From contig NZ_LR134384.1 in NCBI RefSeq assembly GCF_900637655.1, forward strand, positions 1,116,001 to 1,180,000: 64,000 bases of DNA, read 5' to 3'. Source of the stretch: Segatella oris (lineage in GTDB: Bacteria; Bacteroidota; Bacteroidia; Bacteroidales; Bacteroidaceae). Positions 63,109-64,000 of this stretch are shown one piece after another; positions within the stretch are counted from its first letter, which is position 1, and each line of letters begins with the position of its first letter. A program made the translations under genes and the position numbers. The notes beneath the pieces were generated by a model. It saw only the letters and a list, made by a program, of their open reading frames with translations. It made no database searches and was not told where the DNA came from.

Positions 63109-64000
63109 ATGAATAGCGGATTGACACAAAAACCTGACATGAAGTTCTGGGGGTTATGGAACCTCAGCTTCGGTTTCTTCGGCGTACAGATAGCTTACGC
63201 CCTGCAAAGTGCAAACATTTCGAGAATCTTCGCCACGCTCGGCGCTGACCCTCACAACCTTAGTTATTTCTGGATATTGCCCCCGTTGATGGGCATTCTG
63301 GTGCAACCCATCGTCGGAACACTAAGTGATAAGACATGGTGTCGCTTCGGTCGCCGCATACCTTATTTATTTATAGGGGCAGCCATGGCTGTTTTCGTGA
63401 TGTGCATGCTGCCCAATGCAGGGTCGTTAGGGCTCACCTTGGGAGCTGCCATGATATTCGGACTCATTGCATTGATGTTCCTCGACACGAGCATCAACAT
63501 GGCCATGCAACCTTTCAAGATGCTCGTTGGTGACATGGTCAACGGAAAACAGAAAGCCTTAGCCTACAGTATTCAGAGCTTTCTCTGTAATGCCGGCAGT
63601 ATCGTGGGCTTTGTTTTCCCTTTCTTCCTGACGAAAATCGGCATTAGAAATGATGCCCCCAGGGGTGTAATTCCCGACTCTGTCATCTGGGCTTTCTATG
63701 GCGGAGCGGCCATACTGATACTCTGTGTGCTCTATACTACGCTCAAAGTGAAAGAGTGGAACCCGCAGGATTACGCGCGATATAACGGTGAGACCAAGGT
63801 GGCTCAGGACGAAAAGAAAGAGGAAAGCAATTGGCTGACCTTGTTGAAGAAGGCACCTGCCACGTTTTGGCGTGTCGGATTGGTGCAGTTCTTCTGCTGG
63901 GCTGCGTTCATGTACATGTGGGTTTACGCCAATGGCACTATTGCCGACACCTGTTGGGGAGTCGACATGCAGGATGCCCACGCTTCAACTTCCAAGGCTT
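63109..64000 (+). CDS. SLC45-like MFS sugar transporter, 3' end outside window
   Basis: 297 residues visible, no stop before the edge. It begins MNSGLTQKPDMKFWGLWNLSFGFFGVQIAYALQ, with the motif GTLSDKTWCRFGRRIPYLFIGA (MFS A-motif between helices 2 and 3) and about seven membrane helices so far. It resembles the SLC45/GPH-type maltose or glucoside carriers that accompany LacI regulators and SusCD in Bacteroidetes maltodextrin loci. It would carry the periplasmic product into the cytoplasm. It is probably cotranscribed with the regulator, with a gap of 164 bp. Confidence 0.85.
   Translation, partial: MNSGLTQKPDMKFWGLWNLSFGFFGVQIAYALQSANISRIFATLGADPHNLSYFWILPPLMGILVQPIVGTLSDKTWCRFGRRIPYLFIGAAMAVFVMCMLPNAGSLGLTLGAAMIFGLIALMFLDTSINMAMQPFKMLVGDMVNGKQKALAYSIQSFLCNAGSIVGFVFPFFLTKIGIRNDAPRGVIPDSVIWAFYGGAAILILCVLYTTLKVKEWNPQDYARYNGETKVAQDEKKEESNWLTLLKKAPATFWRVGLVQFFCWAAFMYMWVYANGTIADTCWGVDMQDAHASTSKA

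Noticed and set aside
1..64000. tRNA, rRNA or riboswitch genes
   Set aside because: I looked in the longer gaps for cloverleaf arms, CCA-adjacent stems and known riboswitch cores and saw none; a covariance-model scan would be needed to be certain.

Overview
The window looks like a Bacteroidales chromosome, most likely Prevotella or a close relative. The evidence is TAnnTTTG promoter boxes in front of many genes, a SusC/SusD/SusE locus, the C-terminal tail (YDLQGR..KGIYIVNGKK) typical of Prevotella secreted proteins, imelysin and di-heme lipoproteins, and moderate G+C. I see no rRNA, tRNA, CRISPR array, transposase or phage gene; the assignment below genus level is inference.

Layout. 1-6.5 kb: a partial thioredoxin-fold protein, small secreted and membrane proteins and a GH53 endo-galactanase lipoprotein. 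6.5-17.4 kb: a coherent envelope metal/heme island. On the minus strand it carries a porin, an imelysin lipoprotein, a di-heme c-type lipoprotein, a second imelysin, the cytochrome c maturation protein CcsBA and a Rid-family protein; divergently it carries flavodoxin plus DUF2023. The two sides share a mirror-image promoter motif and probably respond to one signal, most plausibly iron. 18-24 kb: an outer membrane barrel protein and a surface polysaccharide group (GT4, flippase, GT2, polytopic membrane protein). 25-32 kb: metallophosphoesterase, Crp/Fnr regulator with an RluA-type pseudouridine synthase, cupin, and pyruvate formate-lyase with its activase. 32-39.8 kb (minus): a MacAB-like exporter (MFP, two permeases, ATPase), an ABC exporter and NAD kinase. 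39.8-44.3 kb (plus): DJ-1 family protein, IspD, RecG and a LysM/M23 peptidase. 45-53.3 kb (minus): Dna2-like nuclease-helicase, Ogt, Fic protein, an esterase/HAD fusion, a single-domain MGMT protein, a barrel protein and a sugar O-acetyltransferase. 54.5-64 kb: a starch/maltodextrin-type PUL with susC, susD, susE, a frameshifted second surface lipoprotein, a divergent LacI regulator and an SLC45-like sugar transporter running off the end.

The most unusual signal is not a gene. Nine intergenic regions carry arrays of a degenerate unit repeated exactly every 22 bp, each unit opening with a TGACGCA or TGCGTCA-like core. Three of them sit inside a conserved composite element of about 290 bp with a hairpin on one side and a palindromic box on the other. 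A second dispersed family, C/G-rich hairpins of about 35 bp, occurs at least ten times and has entered the coding sequence of one gene and formed the tail of another. I do not recognise the 22-bp arrays as a described family.
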